Source: Puccinellia tenuiflora (lineage: Eukaryota; Streptophyta; Magnoliopsida; Poales; Poaceae). From it: a stretch of DNA of 64,000 nt. The position numbers and the translations under genes were made by a program. The DNA lies in assembly GCA_012064385.1 (NCBI GenBank), contig QRDG01000516.1, positions 510,171 through 574,170 of the forward strand, read 5' to 3'. Positions 46,101 through 58,798 of the stretch are shown in pieces. Within the stretch, counting starts at the first letter, position 1; each line of letters begins with the position of its first letter. Under the pieces are notes generated by a model, which saw only the letters and a list, made by a program, of their open reading frames with translations, had not been told where the DNA came from and did no database searches.

Positions 46101-49100
46101 TAAGATGAATCTCGTCCCCGAGATTCGGATTGGTTAGCAAATAGGTGCGGGTGTTCTTCTCGCAGGTCATCCTCCCGTTCCCAGGTAGGTTCCTCTTTAG
46201 AATGATGGCTCCATTGGACTTTGCAGAACTTGATTGTCTTGGTACGAGTAATCCTCTCTGCAGTCTCCAAAATCTTGATTGGTTTCTCCTCATAAGTCAA
46301 ATCACTCTCCAGTTGAAGTTCCTCTAGGGGCACAGTATCACGTAGTGCTGTCTCGGCCATCTCAGGATGACACTTCTTCAACTGGCTAACATGGAACACG
46401 TTGTGAACTGGTAATAGTACCTCTGGCAGTTCCAGCTCATAAGCTACTTCTCCTTTACGAGATTGTAGCGACTCGACCCAATAATATGGATCTCGTCTAT
46501 GAGTATAGTGCTAGTCCCGGATCGACTCGCTAGCACACTCATTACAAATAAAATATCAAAGCACAATGCGTCCTTACTACAACGTAATGATCCAGAATAA
46601 CAAAGTCCTTACATCTTTGCATAGCATTGACGCTAGCTCAAAAATAACTTTATTGAATAAAATCACACAGCGGAAATTAAACGATAATGAAGCTCCAAAC
46701 AACTCGTGCCACAGGCGTACGTGCCGGGTGTAGCTCCAAGACCTACGTAATATCGTACCTGCAATAGTGCAATTGCAGCCGTTCGCGAATACGGTCAGTA
46801 CATTGGGATTTGTACTGGCAAGTGAGCAAGTTATTAATTGAACACTAGTCTACCTAGATACTACATGCAATTTGGGCTAGGTGGACTTGAAGGCTCTTTG
46901 CATAAAAGCAATTTTTATCCTATCAATTTGATAAACAATTTTACAACAAAGATAAACAATCATTGGACACTGATAGAAACCAGTGCTCCTACCCTTTGGT
47001 TCACCCATCAAATTTTAATAACAGAAATTGGAATGAGTGAGAACTCTTGTAGGATCTAGTCTAGTTGGCTCAAGATGTCCGTAACCGGGGACACGGCTAA
47101 GTACTTAGATTTAAAACTCTCGAGAGTGTTATACACTTTACCCACATGGTCTATCTAACCCCATTTACGTAAACACTCAATTTGTATATAGGTTGGGAGA
47201 AAGCTAAACCGAGACCGTTGGGTAGTAGACCCTCAAGCCATCCTCCGCACCGTACCAAACCTACTACGCTACATCTCTGGCTACGGGGACCCGAGTGCCT
47301 ACTACTTATTTAGTCAAGACGATGCCCATATCTATTTCGACATGTGGTTGTACTCGTAAGCTACTAAACATGACTCCACAATTATTCTCGGGAACCTGGG
47401 TGGCCGTTCACAAGTGCACCTACTCAGATACTACGGACCTAAGCAGCCACTCAACTATTCCCACCAATACCGACCAGTTACCACCTAGATATCAAATTAA
47501 ATTAATGTTGTTTTATTAGATTTGCAAAAGAAACATCTAAGTCTACAACATCAATCTCATATTGTGATCCCACAACCACGTCTAAGCAACTAAGCAAATT
47601 TTAACGGTGGTTTCATGGTGGAACTAATCTACAAGGATACATATGGAACTCACTTGGGGTTTAGTGAATCACCTAATAGCATATCATACAATTCAACTCT
47701 TACACATGCATATCTACAAAAATAGGACTAGATGCATAGTAGGAAAATAATAGGAGGTATGGTTGCATCACTTGCCTTAATCCTCGTAGTGGTTCACACA
47801 ATCCTCACAGTTGCAGCAACAGTCGCAAGCGTCGTTCTCTACACGATTACACGTTCTCAACAATAAGAAACAAAGCAAACATACACATATGCATGCATGA
47901 CATGTTAATTGGGCACAAAACATTAACTTTAGTTCTCTGGTTTATATGATGCATGAGAAATATTTTTTTAATGCAACAAACCAAATTAAGATCGAGTTAA
48001 TGTTGATTAAGAGGTTAAACATGGATCTACAACTAATAATTCAAAACTTAGTTCATAAAATTAGGTTTAAAGTTTTCTGGTCAGAAGATTTAATTTTGAG
48101 ACTTTTAGCCGAAGGAATTAAATCAATTAGATCTATAGATAAAAAGTTATTAACAAAATACCAATTAACAAGATTTAGAAAATACAGTACATAAAAATAG
48201 TTTAAAAGTTAAATATTATTTTAGATCTGGGTAGATCTTATTTTTCTATGAATTTTGGTATAAAAATCATAATTTTCCGAGTTACGGTTAATGAGATATG
48301 AATTTTGCAAGATTTGGCAATTTTCAGGAATTTTAATTCGGGTTAAACGGAAAAGATTCCGTGGGGGGGGGGGGGCTAGGGCTGACATCACGCTGACGTC
48401 ATGCTGACATCAGCGTACCGGTTCGGGATTTCTAGATCTAATCTAGACCACCCGATCGAGATCGGACGGTCGGGATCGAACGCGTGGTCGACGCGGCGGC
48501 GGCTTACCGGTGATCGACGGTGGAGGCTCCGGTGGCTTCGGGCGGTGATGGCCGGCGGTGCTCCGGTGGTTCCCCGGTCTCAGCGACGTCGGCTCCGGGT
48601 GCAGCTCGGCATGGGGCTCCTCCTCGCGTCCTCGGCAACTCCTCCCGTGGACCCGAACGGCGGCGGAGCAAGCTCCGAGCTCCGGTTAAAGGTGGCGGAG
48701 GTGGCACGACTTCGAGCTCGAAATCGACCTCGACTTCAAGGGCTAAACCTCAAATTTTTTTAGGGTTTCGGTGGAGCTCGGGGTGGAGTATTTATAGGCG
48801 ATTTTTACTTGCGAAACGGGGCACGAATCGGGACGGATTTTGGCGATTTGCACCGGCCGGTCGATGAACTCGTGTTCATCCTGGACTCCCATCCGCTTCT
48901 AGAAGAAGACTGACAGGTGGGTCCCACCTTTCAGCGGAAAAAAAAAGAAAAGAAAAGAGGGCTGCGGGGAGAGAAGGAAAAAAAAGGAACTGGGCCGGGT
49001 TGGTTCGGCCGGCTGTTATTTTTGTTTTTCCTCTTCTTCTTTTATTCTTTTTCTGAAAACTGTTTTAATTATAACTTTTGATTTTAAACTCAAAATTGAG

Positions 49101-52100
49101 TCAAACCAATTTTGAAAATTTTGTAAAATTGCCCTCGGTCATAATTGATTATAAAAGGGTACTTTGTACAAATCCTCAAGCATATATAATTAGCTTGTTG
49201 AATTTGCTATAATTCAAATTAGCGGTTTGGAACCATTTCTTTTGGAACTATGCAAAACAAACAAATGCAAAATTTTAAAGTATGCCATGATGAAATGCAT
49301 ATGCTCTAAATGCAAAACATCCAAATAAAAGATTGGGATGTTACAGAGGTAGAACCTTGTAGGGTCCAATGAATCGAGGTGCTAACTTTCCTTTAATTCC
49401 AAACCTCTTAACACCACGTAGGGGTGAGACTCTAAGGTATGCTCTATCACCTACCTCATAGGTGATTTCCCTACGCTTGGAATCTGCATAACTCTTCTGT
49501 CTTGACTGTGCTATTTTTAACCTGTCCTTTATCAACCTGACTTTCTCTTCGGCTTCTTGAATTATGTCATGTCCGAATAAACTACGCTCTCCTACACCAC
49601 TCCACAGTAAAGGTGTAGTGCATTTCCTTCCGTACAGTGCCTCGAACGGTGCCATCTCTATACTAGCTTGGTAGCTATTGTTGTATGAGAATTCTGTATA
49701 TGGCAAGTTATCATCCCAACTAGATTTATAATCCAGTGCGCATGCCCTAAGCATGTCTTCCAAAATCTGGTTGACTCTCTCAGTCTGTCCATCAGTCTGT
49801 GGGTGAAAAGCAGTACTGAATTCTAATCTTGTTCCTAATGACTCATGTAACTGCTTCCAGAAATGTGAGGTAAATTGGGTACCTCTATCAGAGATGATCT
49901 TCTTAGGAACACCATGTAAACTCACAATTCTCTTCATGTAGATATCTACGAGCTTTGCACTCGTGCAAGTGGTTTTCACAGGGATAAAGTGAGCCACTTT
50001 GGTCAGACGGTCAACAATCACCCATATCGAATCATAACCTGACTTTGTTCTGGGTAGTCCGGGAATGAAATCCATTCCAATTTGCTCCCATTTCCATTCT
50101 GGTACTGGTAATGGTTGTAGCAGTCCAGCAGGTTTCTGATGTTCTGCCTTTACGCGGCTACACACGTCACACTTGGCTATATATTCTGCGATATCCCTCT
50201 TCAGACCATTCCACCAAAATCTGTCCTTTACATCCATATATATCTTGGTGTTACCAGGATGTATTGAATAAGGTGAGTCATGTGCCTCCTGTAGGATTAG
50301 TTTCCTAAGGTCCTCATCCTGCGGCACACAAATACGGTTCTCAAACCACATCGTGCCTTGTTCATCCTCTCGGAATCCTTTGGCCTTGCCTTCACTCAGA
50401 TTGGTCTTGATTTCTTCCATCACTTTATCTCCCTTCTGTGCTTCTCGAATCCTATCCATCAGCATGGGTTGTACCTCTAATGATGCTACGAATCCATTGG
50501 GTACCACTTCCAGTCTAAGGTCCTTAAATGCATTGCACAAATCTTCCGGCAATTCTCCTGCCGTTAATCCATTAACATGAACCTTACGGCTTAATGCGTC
50601 AGCCACTACATTGGCTTTTCCTGGGTGATATTGCAAACTCAAATCATAATCTTTTATGAGTTCTAACCATCTCCTTTGTCTCATGTTCAGCTCCTTCTGG
50701 GTGAAGATATATTTGAGACTCTTGTGATCGGTGAATACCTCACATCGTTTTCCCATCAGATATTGTCTCCAAGTCTTCAGTGCATGAACCACTGAGGCCA
50801 ACTCTAAATCATGAGTAGGATAGTTGACTTCATGCTTCTTGAGTTGTCTAGAGGTGTAAGAAACTACTTTGCCTCCCTGCATCAAGACACTTCCTAAACC
50901 GTGACGCGATGCGTCGCAATATACTTGGAAATCTTTTTCTATATCTGGTAGACACAAGACTGGTGCCGAAACTAATCGCTTCTTCAAATCTTGGAAACTA
51001 GTTTCGCAGGCTTCATTCCACTCAAACTTTTTATCCTTCTTCAATAACTCCGTCACTGGTTTGGCAATCTTTGAGAAATTCTCAATAAACCTCCTATAAT
51101 ATCCTGCCAATCCCAGAAAACTATAGATTTCTCCCACGTTCTTGGGTGGCTCCCATTCTGTCACTGCGGACACCTTTTCTGGGTCTACTGCGATCCCTTC
51201 CTTAGACACCACGTGTCCTAAGAATCCAACTTTCTCCAACCAAAATTCACACTTGCTGAATTTGGCATACAACTTGTGCTCTCTCAACCTCTGCAACACT
51301 ATGTGCAGGTGTTCCTCATGCTCCTTGTGACCCTTGCAATAAATTAAGATGTCGTCAATGAAGACAACAACAAATTTATCTAGAAAATCCATGAATACCT
51401 TATTCATCATATTCATGAAATAAGCTGGTGCATTGGTCAAACCAAAAGGCATCACTGTGTACTCATACAGACCATACCTAGTGGTAAATGCGGTCTTAGG
51501 TATGTCCATCTCTCTAACCTTCATTTGAAAATACCCTGATCGAAGATCGGTCTTAGAGAATACACATGCACCTTCCAATTGATCAAACAGATCATTGATC
51601 TTGGGTAGTGGGTATTTATTCTTGATAGTCACTTCGTTCAGTGAACGATAATCTGTAACTAGCCTCTGTGTACTATCCTTCTTCTCGACAAATAGTATCG
51701 GGGCTCCCCATGGTGAAGAACTCGGACGAATGAATCCCTTCTGCAGATGTTCATCTAACTGTTTCTTGAGTTCCTTCAATTCATCTACCGCCATTGGATA
51801 TGGCCTCTTGGCTATGGGTCCTGTCCCCGGTACCAATTCAATGAGAAACTCCACATCTCTATCCGGTGGCATTCCCGGTAATTCATCCGGAAATACATCA
51901 GGATATTCCCTCACTATGGGTACCTCTTGAAGGCTAACCCCCTTAAGAGAATTAAGCCTAACTCCCTTAAGACCACATTTGGACTTGAACCTAATCTTCT
52001 TCCCCTCCGGAGTAGTCAGGGTGATGGTTCGGTTTGCACAATCTATGACACCTTCAAAGCTGGTCATCCAGTCCATTCCTAGAATGACGTCCAACCCTTG

Positions 52101-53414
52101 GGTTTCTAATATTATCAAATTTACGGGGAAAGCATTCCTTCCAATTTCTAGTGTCAAGTTTCTACATTGGGTTTTTGCAAACATTTCTCCTCCGGGGGAA
52201 CTTACTCTAATCGGGTTTGTCATGGTTGATGTGGCTATCTTGTTTTTGTTAACAAAAGTTCTTGATATGAATGAATGCGATGCTCCGGTATCGAATAAAA
52301 CTAATGCTGTAAAGGAGTTGAGCAAAAACGTACCAATCACAGCATCAGGTTCATCATACACTTCCTCCACATTGACATGGTTCACATGCCCCTTCTGAAT
52401 AGTATTGAGCTTGGCAGCTTCCTCCGCCTTCTTCTCTGGGCATTCAGTGGAGTAGTGTCCCTGTTTCTTGCATTTGAAGCAGGTTATCTGGCTGAGGTCT
52501 CTCTTGTGCTCATGACGATGCTGTCCATTTCCATTATTGTTCCCCTTGCCATGGTTGTGTCCGTTTCCATTTCCATGTCCATTTCCTCCTTTGTTTCCAT
52601 TATTATGGTTATGGCCATGATGGTAGTGGCCGTTCCCATGCTTGTGAAAGTTATGTCCTCCACTGTGCTCATGAAAGTGTGGCTTCTTCTGTATGGGTCC
52701 TGAATTGTACTTGCTGCTGCTGCCACTATACTTCCTCTTCCTAGTCTCCTCCTTCCTGATGTTGTCATCCAGTGTGATGGCTTGATCCAGAAGTGCTTGA
52801 TAATTTGGTGCATACGCCACTGACAAAGGAATTTTCAGTTCACCGCTGAGTCCCTTAAGGAATTTATCCTTCCTCTTAGCATCAGTATCAATGTCCTCTG
52901 GAGCATAGCGCGACAGAGCACAAAAATCATCCATGTATTCCTTCAGAGTCCTATTACCTTGCCTCAAATTGCGGAACTCATCTTTCTTCAGGTTCATGAT
53001 TCCTGAGGAAATGTGAGCATTGCGGAATCCTTCCTTGAAAGTGTCCCATGTGAGTCCAGCTAATGGGTGAGTAATCTGGTAGGTCTCCCACCACTGTGCT
53101 GCTGGTCCTTCGAGTAGGTGAGCAGTGAATCTCACCATCTCAGCATCATTGCACTCACAAGTGACTAGATCCTTGTGCACAGAACGTAGCCAGTCATCAG
53201 CTACAATGGGTTCAGTGGCTGTAGAGAACTTATTGGGTCTAAGTCTCAGGAATCTAGTAAGCCTGTCCACTGGGGGTGGTGGTGGTGGTGCATTCTGGTT
53301 CGCCAAAAATTGTGCCATCATGTTCATCAGTTGTGTCTGTGCTGCCATCAACTGCTGCATCTGGTCGTTGTTGTTGTTGTTGTTGTTGTTGTCGGGGTCA
53401 CGGCGAGGAGGCAT
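46100..53414 (-). pseudogene. Gypsy gag-pol polyprotein, interrupted by a solo LTR
   Basis: The likely start is MPPRRDPDNN at 53412-53414. An upstream in-frame ATG at 53441 is possible. Domains along the ORF: retrotransposon gag (about residues 80-230), a His/Gly/Asn-rich stretch, zinc knuckle CFKCKKQGHYSTEC (about 320), aspartic protease LFDTGASHSFI (about 382), RT with VVFIDDILIY (about 693), RNase H YCDASRHGLG (about 841), integrase zinc finger (HDSPYSIHPG, CDVCSRVK) and DDE core (DRLTKVAHFI, SDRGTQFTSH about 1184). After the solo LTR, the C-terminus at 46100-46458 has VFHVSQLKKCHP and a chromodomain-like segment. The frame runs through the junction if one TSD copy is discounted. Apart from the insertion I see no stop, so the element was young when disrupted. 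Confidence 0.9.
46464..49345 (-). mobile_element. Solo LTR of a related Gypsy family, 2.88 kb, inserted in pol
   Basis: TGTAGCGACTCGACCC at the left and GATTGGGATGTTACA at the right, with TSD GAGAT (46459-46463) against GAGGT (49346-49350), one mismatch. No internal domain is present and there is one LTR only, so this is the product of LTR-LTR recombination. It shares terminal sequences and the order of blocks with the host LTR (including a GGGCTGAC.TCA-type stretch and a leader-like GC-rich patch), but with much divergence. A G-run of about 14-15 lies at 48363-48377. Orientation is inferred from the similarity to the host LTR. Confidence 0.82.
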
Positions 53415-53954
53415 CTGTTGGGGTTTAGCATAGATGAGCATAGAAAGAAAGATCTAAAAGAATATTTCTACCCATACAAACAATTAACAACAATCAGCAA
53501 CAAGCAAACGATCACACAGTAAATCAAGTCAAGAATTTTATAAATTCGAAAATTAAGGTTTTGAAAACTTAATTAACACGATAGGTTCTAACACGAGCAC
53601 ACTAGTACTGCCATACCACATTTTGATAGGTCAATACTCTAACGCGAGACGATAACTAATAACCTATGTAGAGTGGTGGTCTCGACTATGTCTTCCTTCT
53701 GAAAGTTCTTCTTAGGTGTCTTTTGAAACTCCATTTCACAATCCATAGCCATAATCATCCTTGATCCTTTGTTGATATATTCTATGAGGTTGGTCATCTA
53801 AAACAAGAGAAGGTAATTTAGAAAGCAATAGTTGAGAAAGGTACAAGAAAGATGTTTGTAAAGATTTGGATAAGAAGAAAATAGAATTTTGTTCCTATGG
53901 TCTTTCTTATTTCTAATCCAAACCTAGGGTTTTCGAGCCTACAGGCAACATTAC

Positions 53955-53966
53955 GCTTTGATACCA
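53955..53966 (-). other. Primer-binding site of the Gypsy element
   Basis: On the minus strand TGGTATCAAAGC, one base away from the usual initiator tRNA-Met complement, lies three bases inside the right LTR. Positions 53442-53954 between it and gag are the untranslated leader and hold nothing else. Confidence 0.85.
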
Positions 53967-53969
53967 TTC

Positions 53970-55431
53970 TGTAGCACCCACACTTTGAAAAGCAAGAATA
54001 CTTTGTGAAATTGCTAGGCCCTGGATCGAGTATGGCTAGTATTCACCAACAGGATGTAATATCATGCATAAATTTTAAACGTTATTACATCGCACGTACG
54101 AATGATCCAAAAATAATGTACTTTATTACAACTTTGCATAGCCAAAGCTAGCTTAAAATAAATAAAGTTCCACAAATATTATTCAGAGTTCAACCAGCAA
54201 ACAAATAACAAAGAGCTCCATCATCTTCATGGGCAACTGGCGAACATGTTGGTTGTAAGCTCGAAATAACATGCTGGGCTGACGTGGCGCTGACTAGGAT
54301 GCTGAATGGGTGCTGACTGGGCGCCACGCGGCTAGATCTGATAAGCCGATACCGATTCGGTTAAGGGGATTAAAGTGGACCGTTGGATCTGGATCCAGTG
54401 GTCGAGATCTAAACAGGAGGTGCCGACCGGAGTTAGGGTTACGGCGAGCGGTGGCGACGCGTCGGCATCACGTGTTTCCCGGCGATTCTACAGTGCTCCA
54501 GGACGCGCGGCTTGTACCTGGATGATCAACGCGTGGAGGAGTTGTCGGTGGCGAGGCGGTGGTCTTCGGTGTGCTCTCCACCACCGGCGATTGCTCGTCG
54601 GAGACACGAGCGGCGGCGGACGTCTTCGGTTGATCACGTACGCGTCGATATGGTGAACGAAAAAGGAGAAGAAGATGTCCATGAGATGCGCCACGAAGCG
54701 GAGAAGCGAGAGGGGTGAAAGGAGAGGGGCAGGGGCGTCGTGCAGTTGCCGGAGCTAGGCACTTACCGGCGGCGGGCGGCGGAGCAGAGCGGCAGCCTGG
54801 TGGCGCTTTAGCTAGGGTTTCAGAAGAGAAAACAGAGGGGGTCGAGGGGGCTTTAAGGGGGCGTGCACGAGCACAACAAACTCCCCGAAATCGGCCGGAT
54901 TGAGATCGAATCCGTGCCGGATTGGAAGCAGCGTAGGTTGAAGGTCTGTGACGTCACTGCTCGCGTCATCTTCGGGCCCACATGTCAGAGAGAGAAAGAA
55001 AAGAAAACGGGGAAGAAGAGAGGGCCGGGGTGCGGGATGGGGGATGGGCCGATGCTGGGCTGGTTTTACTGGCTCGGCTGGCTGGCTGGCCCTTTTATTT
55101 TTATTTTTTTAACAAAACTTTTATCCTTTTCATTTCTCTGTTTTAAAAACAGATTTTAAAACTTTGGTAAAACTTCTTATAAAAATTTACATAAATACTT
55201 TTCAGAGAGCTTTTCAAATATAGAATAATATGGCACTAATCTTGCCAACCAAATAAAATAAAATATTTGAAATATGGCTAGGGTTACTTAGCACCCTTTA
55301 TTCCATTATTTGAATTGATAAAATCAAAAATCAAAACAAGCCACCTAAAATAATTAAACTAAATGCACAAACAAATGCATATGATGACATGAATGCATGC
55401 TTATGCAAATTTTGAAAATTGGGATGTTACA
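53970..55431 (-). repeat. 5' LTR (right) of the Gypsy element, with a ~1.4-kb internal deletion
   Basis: 1462 bp, collinear with the left LTR at 31757-32055 and then at about 44939-46087. The missing block corresponds to left-LTR positions 32056-32085 plus 43551-44938. The join has only about 2 bp of microhomology (AT). The remaining parts are very similar to the left LTR. Confidence 0.88.
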
Positions 55432-55436
55432 AATAT

Positions 55437-55684
55437 GCACATGTTTGGAGCTTGCAAAATGTCATAAACCGGTAGAGGAATGATGGCTATGGTGGCTCCG
55501 AAAATAATACACACACATTTCACTACAAATATAAAATACTTGATCAGGCAATGTCGACGCGCGCCTTCATCATACCTTTATTAAAGGAGGTGGCTCAGAA
55601 CTCATCTTTGAGGATTAAAATCCGGAGGTCCATCAATGGGACTCGTCATCATCGGCCCACATGCGATGACCCCTTCTAGAATAT
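55437..55684. other. Intergenic sequence between the Gypsy element and a LINE
   Basis: Nothing recognised in about 250 bp. Confidence 0.4.
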
Positions 55685-58560
55685 TTTTTTGAGGAACCGG
55701 CAGTCGTTCTGCCTCTCGATAGAAAAAGAGTGTTTATGTACAAAGGCTAGCCCAATCTCCCATCCGAGACTAAACCAAAACAGAAAGAAACAAAACTCGA
55801 GAAAAACTATCTAGACATCTCCGGGGTCTTGTGTGTGCGCATAGGCCCTCTGCGCCATCTCTTCTCGCACTAAGGCCGCCACGACATCAGCCTGGAGTGC
55901 CACATTCCTGAAAACACGTCTGTTACGCTCCTTCCACACTCCCCGGATGGAGTAGATGATCGCCCCACTGGCCTCCCTTCGCTTTGCCTTGGGGAGGCCG
56001 GCTATTGTCAAGTCCCACCATGCGTTGAGGCCGCTGCCATTTGGAAGTGGGGGTGCTCCAATCTGCCCATGCCAGGCGAAGACGCGTTCGCGAACCGAGG
56101 TCGAGAAGCTGCAGTCAAGTGTGAGGTGCTGAAACGTCTCTGGATGGATCCTACACAACTTGCATATTGGATCATGCGGCCACCCACGGATTGCAAGGTT
56201 GTCGGCTGTCAGAATCTTGCCATGGAGCGCCATCCATGCAAAGAACCGACACTTAGCCTCCGCGTGCCCTTGCCAGAATTTTGCCGAGCGGAAAGGGGCG
56301 GTGGAACCAGCAAATTGGCAGCGGTAGGCCGTGGCAGCAGTGTATATTCCCGACTCCGTCCAAAGCCATCTGATTGAGTCCGGCACCGGGAGGAGGTGCA
56401 CGCCCTGCATGAGGACCCACAACTAAGTGTACTGCTCTAGTTGCCTTGCCGTGGAGATTTTAGCTAGCGAGCAGATCCAGTTTTGATTTTTTTTTTGAGC
56501 TTTGATCCAAGTTTGATTTTCCATCTCCTTTTGCACCGTTCTCTTCTTTCTTGTGGCGATGGTGAAAAGCTCCGGAAACTGATGCCGCAGCGCGCCTCCA
56601 GGCGCCCAAGCGTCCAGCCAAAAACAACATTTCGCCCCGTCCCCAAGGGTGATCTCCGTGGACGCACGAAAGAGCTCTCTATCCATCTCATCGCATGGCG
56701 TTTGCATCCCTCTCCATGGTCTTGCTTTTTCAGTCCATTGTAGTCATTGCCATGTTAACCTCATGGCCCTCCCAAATCTGTTCAAGTCGAGCCCACCCAG
56801 CCCTCCTAGCTCCTTGGGCTTGCAGATTGTTTTCCAGCTATCCAAAGGGTGTGGATGTGAACCTGGAACAGCCCCTGTTTTCATTCATAGGAAGTTTCTT
56901 TTTATTTTCTCTATTCTCTCGATCACCCATTTGGGGAGCTTGATAACTGCTAGATGATACAGGACCATGGATGTGAGCACCGATCTGCAAAGCACCACTC
57001 ACCCCGCCCGCGTGAAGTGCTTGCCCCACCATCCAGCGAGCCTAGCTCCAATCTTGCCAATAAGCGGCTGGAAATGAACAATCTTCAACCTTGAGTGGTG
57101 CAGTGGCAACCCCAAGTAGGTGCACGGGAAAGACCCACGCCTAGCCGGGAAGATCTCAAGCATTGCAGCCACGTGCTCATCAGAGCATCGGATCGGGAAG
57201 GACTCCGATTTACTAAGGTTAGTGTTCAGCCCCGAGGCCTCACCAAAGGTCCGTACGATCGCACACACGACAGTCATATCGGCCGCTTCCGGTCCAACGA
57301 AGATACTGGCATCATCAGCATAGAGAGAGACCGCAAAGTGTACCGGCGCAGCTCAAAAAGGTAGGAGAAGGCCCCGCTAGGCCGCAACCCGAAAGAGGTA
57401 GTGGATGGGGTCAATCGCGAGGATGAAAAACATCGACGAGAGTGGATCCACCTGTCGCAGGCCTCTTCTATGTGCAAAGCGCGGCCCAGGCTTTCCATTT
57501 AGTAACACCCGAGATGTCGCCGTGGAGAGAAGGAGGAAAATCCATCTCCGGCCACGAGGGCCGAATCCCAGGGTCTTGAGGAGCTCCAAGAGGAAAGCCC
57601 AACTAATAGAATCGAAAGTCTCCGTGATGTCAAGATTCAGGAAAAAGCCCGGCGTCTTCTTGCGATGCATTGCTTTAATCATCCCTTGAACATGTAGAAA
57701 ATTGTCGTGGATGCATCTCTTCTTTATGAAAGAAGACTGGCATGGCGACACCAGGTGAGGGAGTAGCGGGGCTAGAAGCAGAGATAGAAGCTTGATAAAA
57801 TCTTGGACACACTGTGGATCAGACTAATCGGCCGGAAGTCGGCGATGGTCCTCGTGTCCGTCTTTTTGGCAGTAGCACGATGCTCGCAGAATTCATTAGC
57901 CCCGTGGTCATCCCTCCATGCTCAGCAATGTGCATTATTGCTGCCAACAAATCATCATCAACAATCGTCCAACATGCCCTGAAAAAATGGCCGATGAAGA
58001 CATCCGGTCCAGGCGCCTTTTCCGCAGGTAGGGAAAAAACCGCAACCCACAGCTCCTCCAAACCAAAAGGGTCCTCTAGGTGCTCCAAATCATGAGCCTC
58101 ATATCCGAGTTCAGCCCAATTGACGCGAGTTGATCGCTGCTGCACCAATCCTAGGAACTGCTTGAAATGCTCGTAGATTGCAGCCGCCTTTTCATCGTGC
58201 GTGATCGCGAAGCCCTCTGGGGTGTGCGGGTTTTGAATGAAAATTTTCCTTCTTCTTCCATTGGATCTGAGGTGGAAGAGGAGTGTGCTTGCGTCACCCA
58301 ACCTGATTGTATTCAGCCTCGCCCTCTGCCGCATCCGAATCTTGTTAATGGCCGCAATTCCGAGGATTTTGGACCGAAAACTGGCCTGAGCCGATAGCAC
58401 CCTTGTCTCCTGGGCAGATTGAGCCTCTCAATCACCTCGCGAGCAATGGCCAGCTGAAGCTTTAAGTCACAAATTTTTTCCTTGTGCCATTGTTTCAGAG
58501 CCTTGGCTGTGCGCTTGAGCTTGACATGCAGCCTGCGAACCGGGTCGGCTCCTAGATTTT
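55685..58560 (-). pseudogene. 5'-truncated L1-type LINE, ORF2 with reverse transcriptase and zf-RVT domain
   Basis: On the minus strand the sequence starts inside ORF2 just before the RT (RSKILGIAAINKIRMRQRAR, 58400 on). It has RT motifs QSSFIKKRCIHDNFLHVQGM, LNLDITETFDSISWAF, RRGLRQVDPLSSMFFI and the catalytic YADD box (about 57312-57324). It ends with a zf-RVT domain (CRFFAWMALHGKILTADNLA, CKLCRIHPETFQHLTLDC), the C-terminal KERNRRVF segment and a stop near 55811. A short 3' UTR and a poly(A)-like end are at about 55685-55692. Stops and frameshifts separate the pieces (57751-57377, 57277-56999, 56707-55811 are separately open). The endonuclease is absent. The 5' truncation is typical of incomplete reverse transcription. 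Confidence 0.85.
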
Positions 58561-58798
58561 TTTTATGAGTGGTGTATTTCTTATTTGTTTCGGTCTTTTG
58601 CCATATGGTTAGTGGTTAATGTAGTTATTCTTACGAGGAATATGTACTTGGGTTCTTCTTTTCTTTTGTTGGTTGACTTGTATGTTATCGATGCATGTCT
58701 TGTCCTGTCTTTTTATAATAAAAAGGAAAATTATGACTGTACCACTATGTCTAGTGCAAATATGGACCGTGCCCTTAGATTTCTTTGAATTGGCAAAA
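58561..58798. other. Intergenic sequence, nothing recognised
   Basis: AT-rich flank between the LINE and the long-TIR element. Confidence 0.4.

Larger units (their letters stand above)
31757..55431 (-). mobile_element. Gypsy (Tekay-like, chromodomain) LTR retrotransposon containing a CACTA and a solo LTR
   Basis: TGTAGC...GTTACA ends, flanked by a perfect 5-bp TSD AATAT (31752-31756 and 55432-55436). The primer-binding site near the right LTR and the polypurine tract near the left LTR show minus orientation. Domain order gag - zinc knuckle - protease - RT - RNase H - integrase - chromodomain-like end is Gypsy. The left LTR carries a CACTA (32086-43547), and pol carries a solo LTR (46464-49345). 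The right LTR lost about 1.4 kb. The total span is 23.7 kb, of which about 9.3 kb is the element itself. Confidence 0.92.

Noticed and set aside
48363..48377. G-quadruplex or regulatory element from a long G run
   Set aside because: A single homopolymer run within a solo LTR is more simply slippage or assembly noise.
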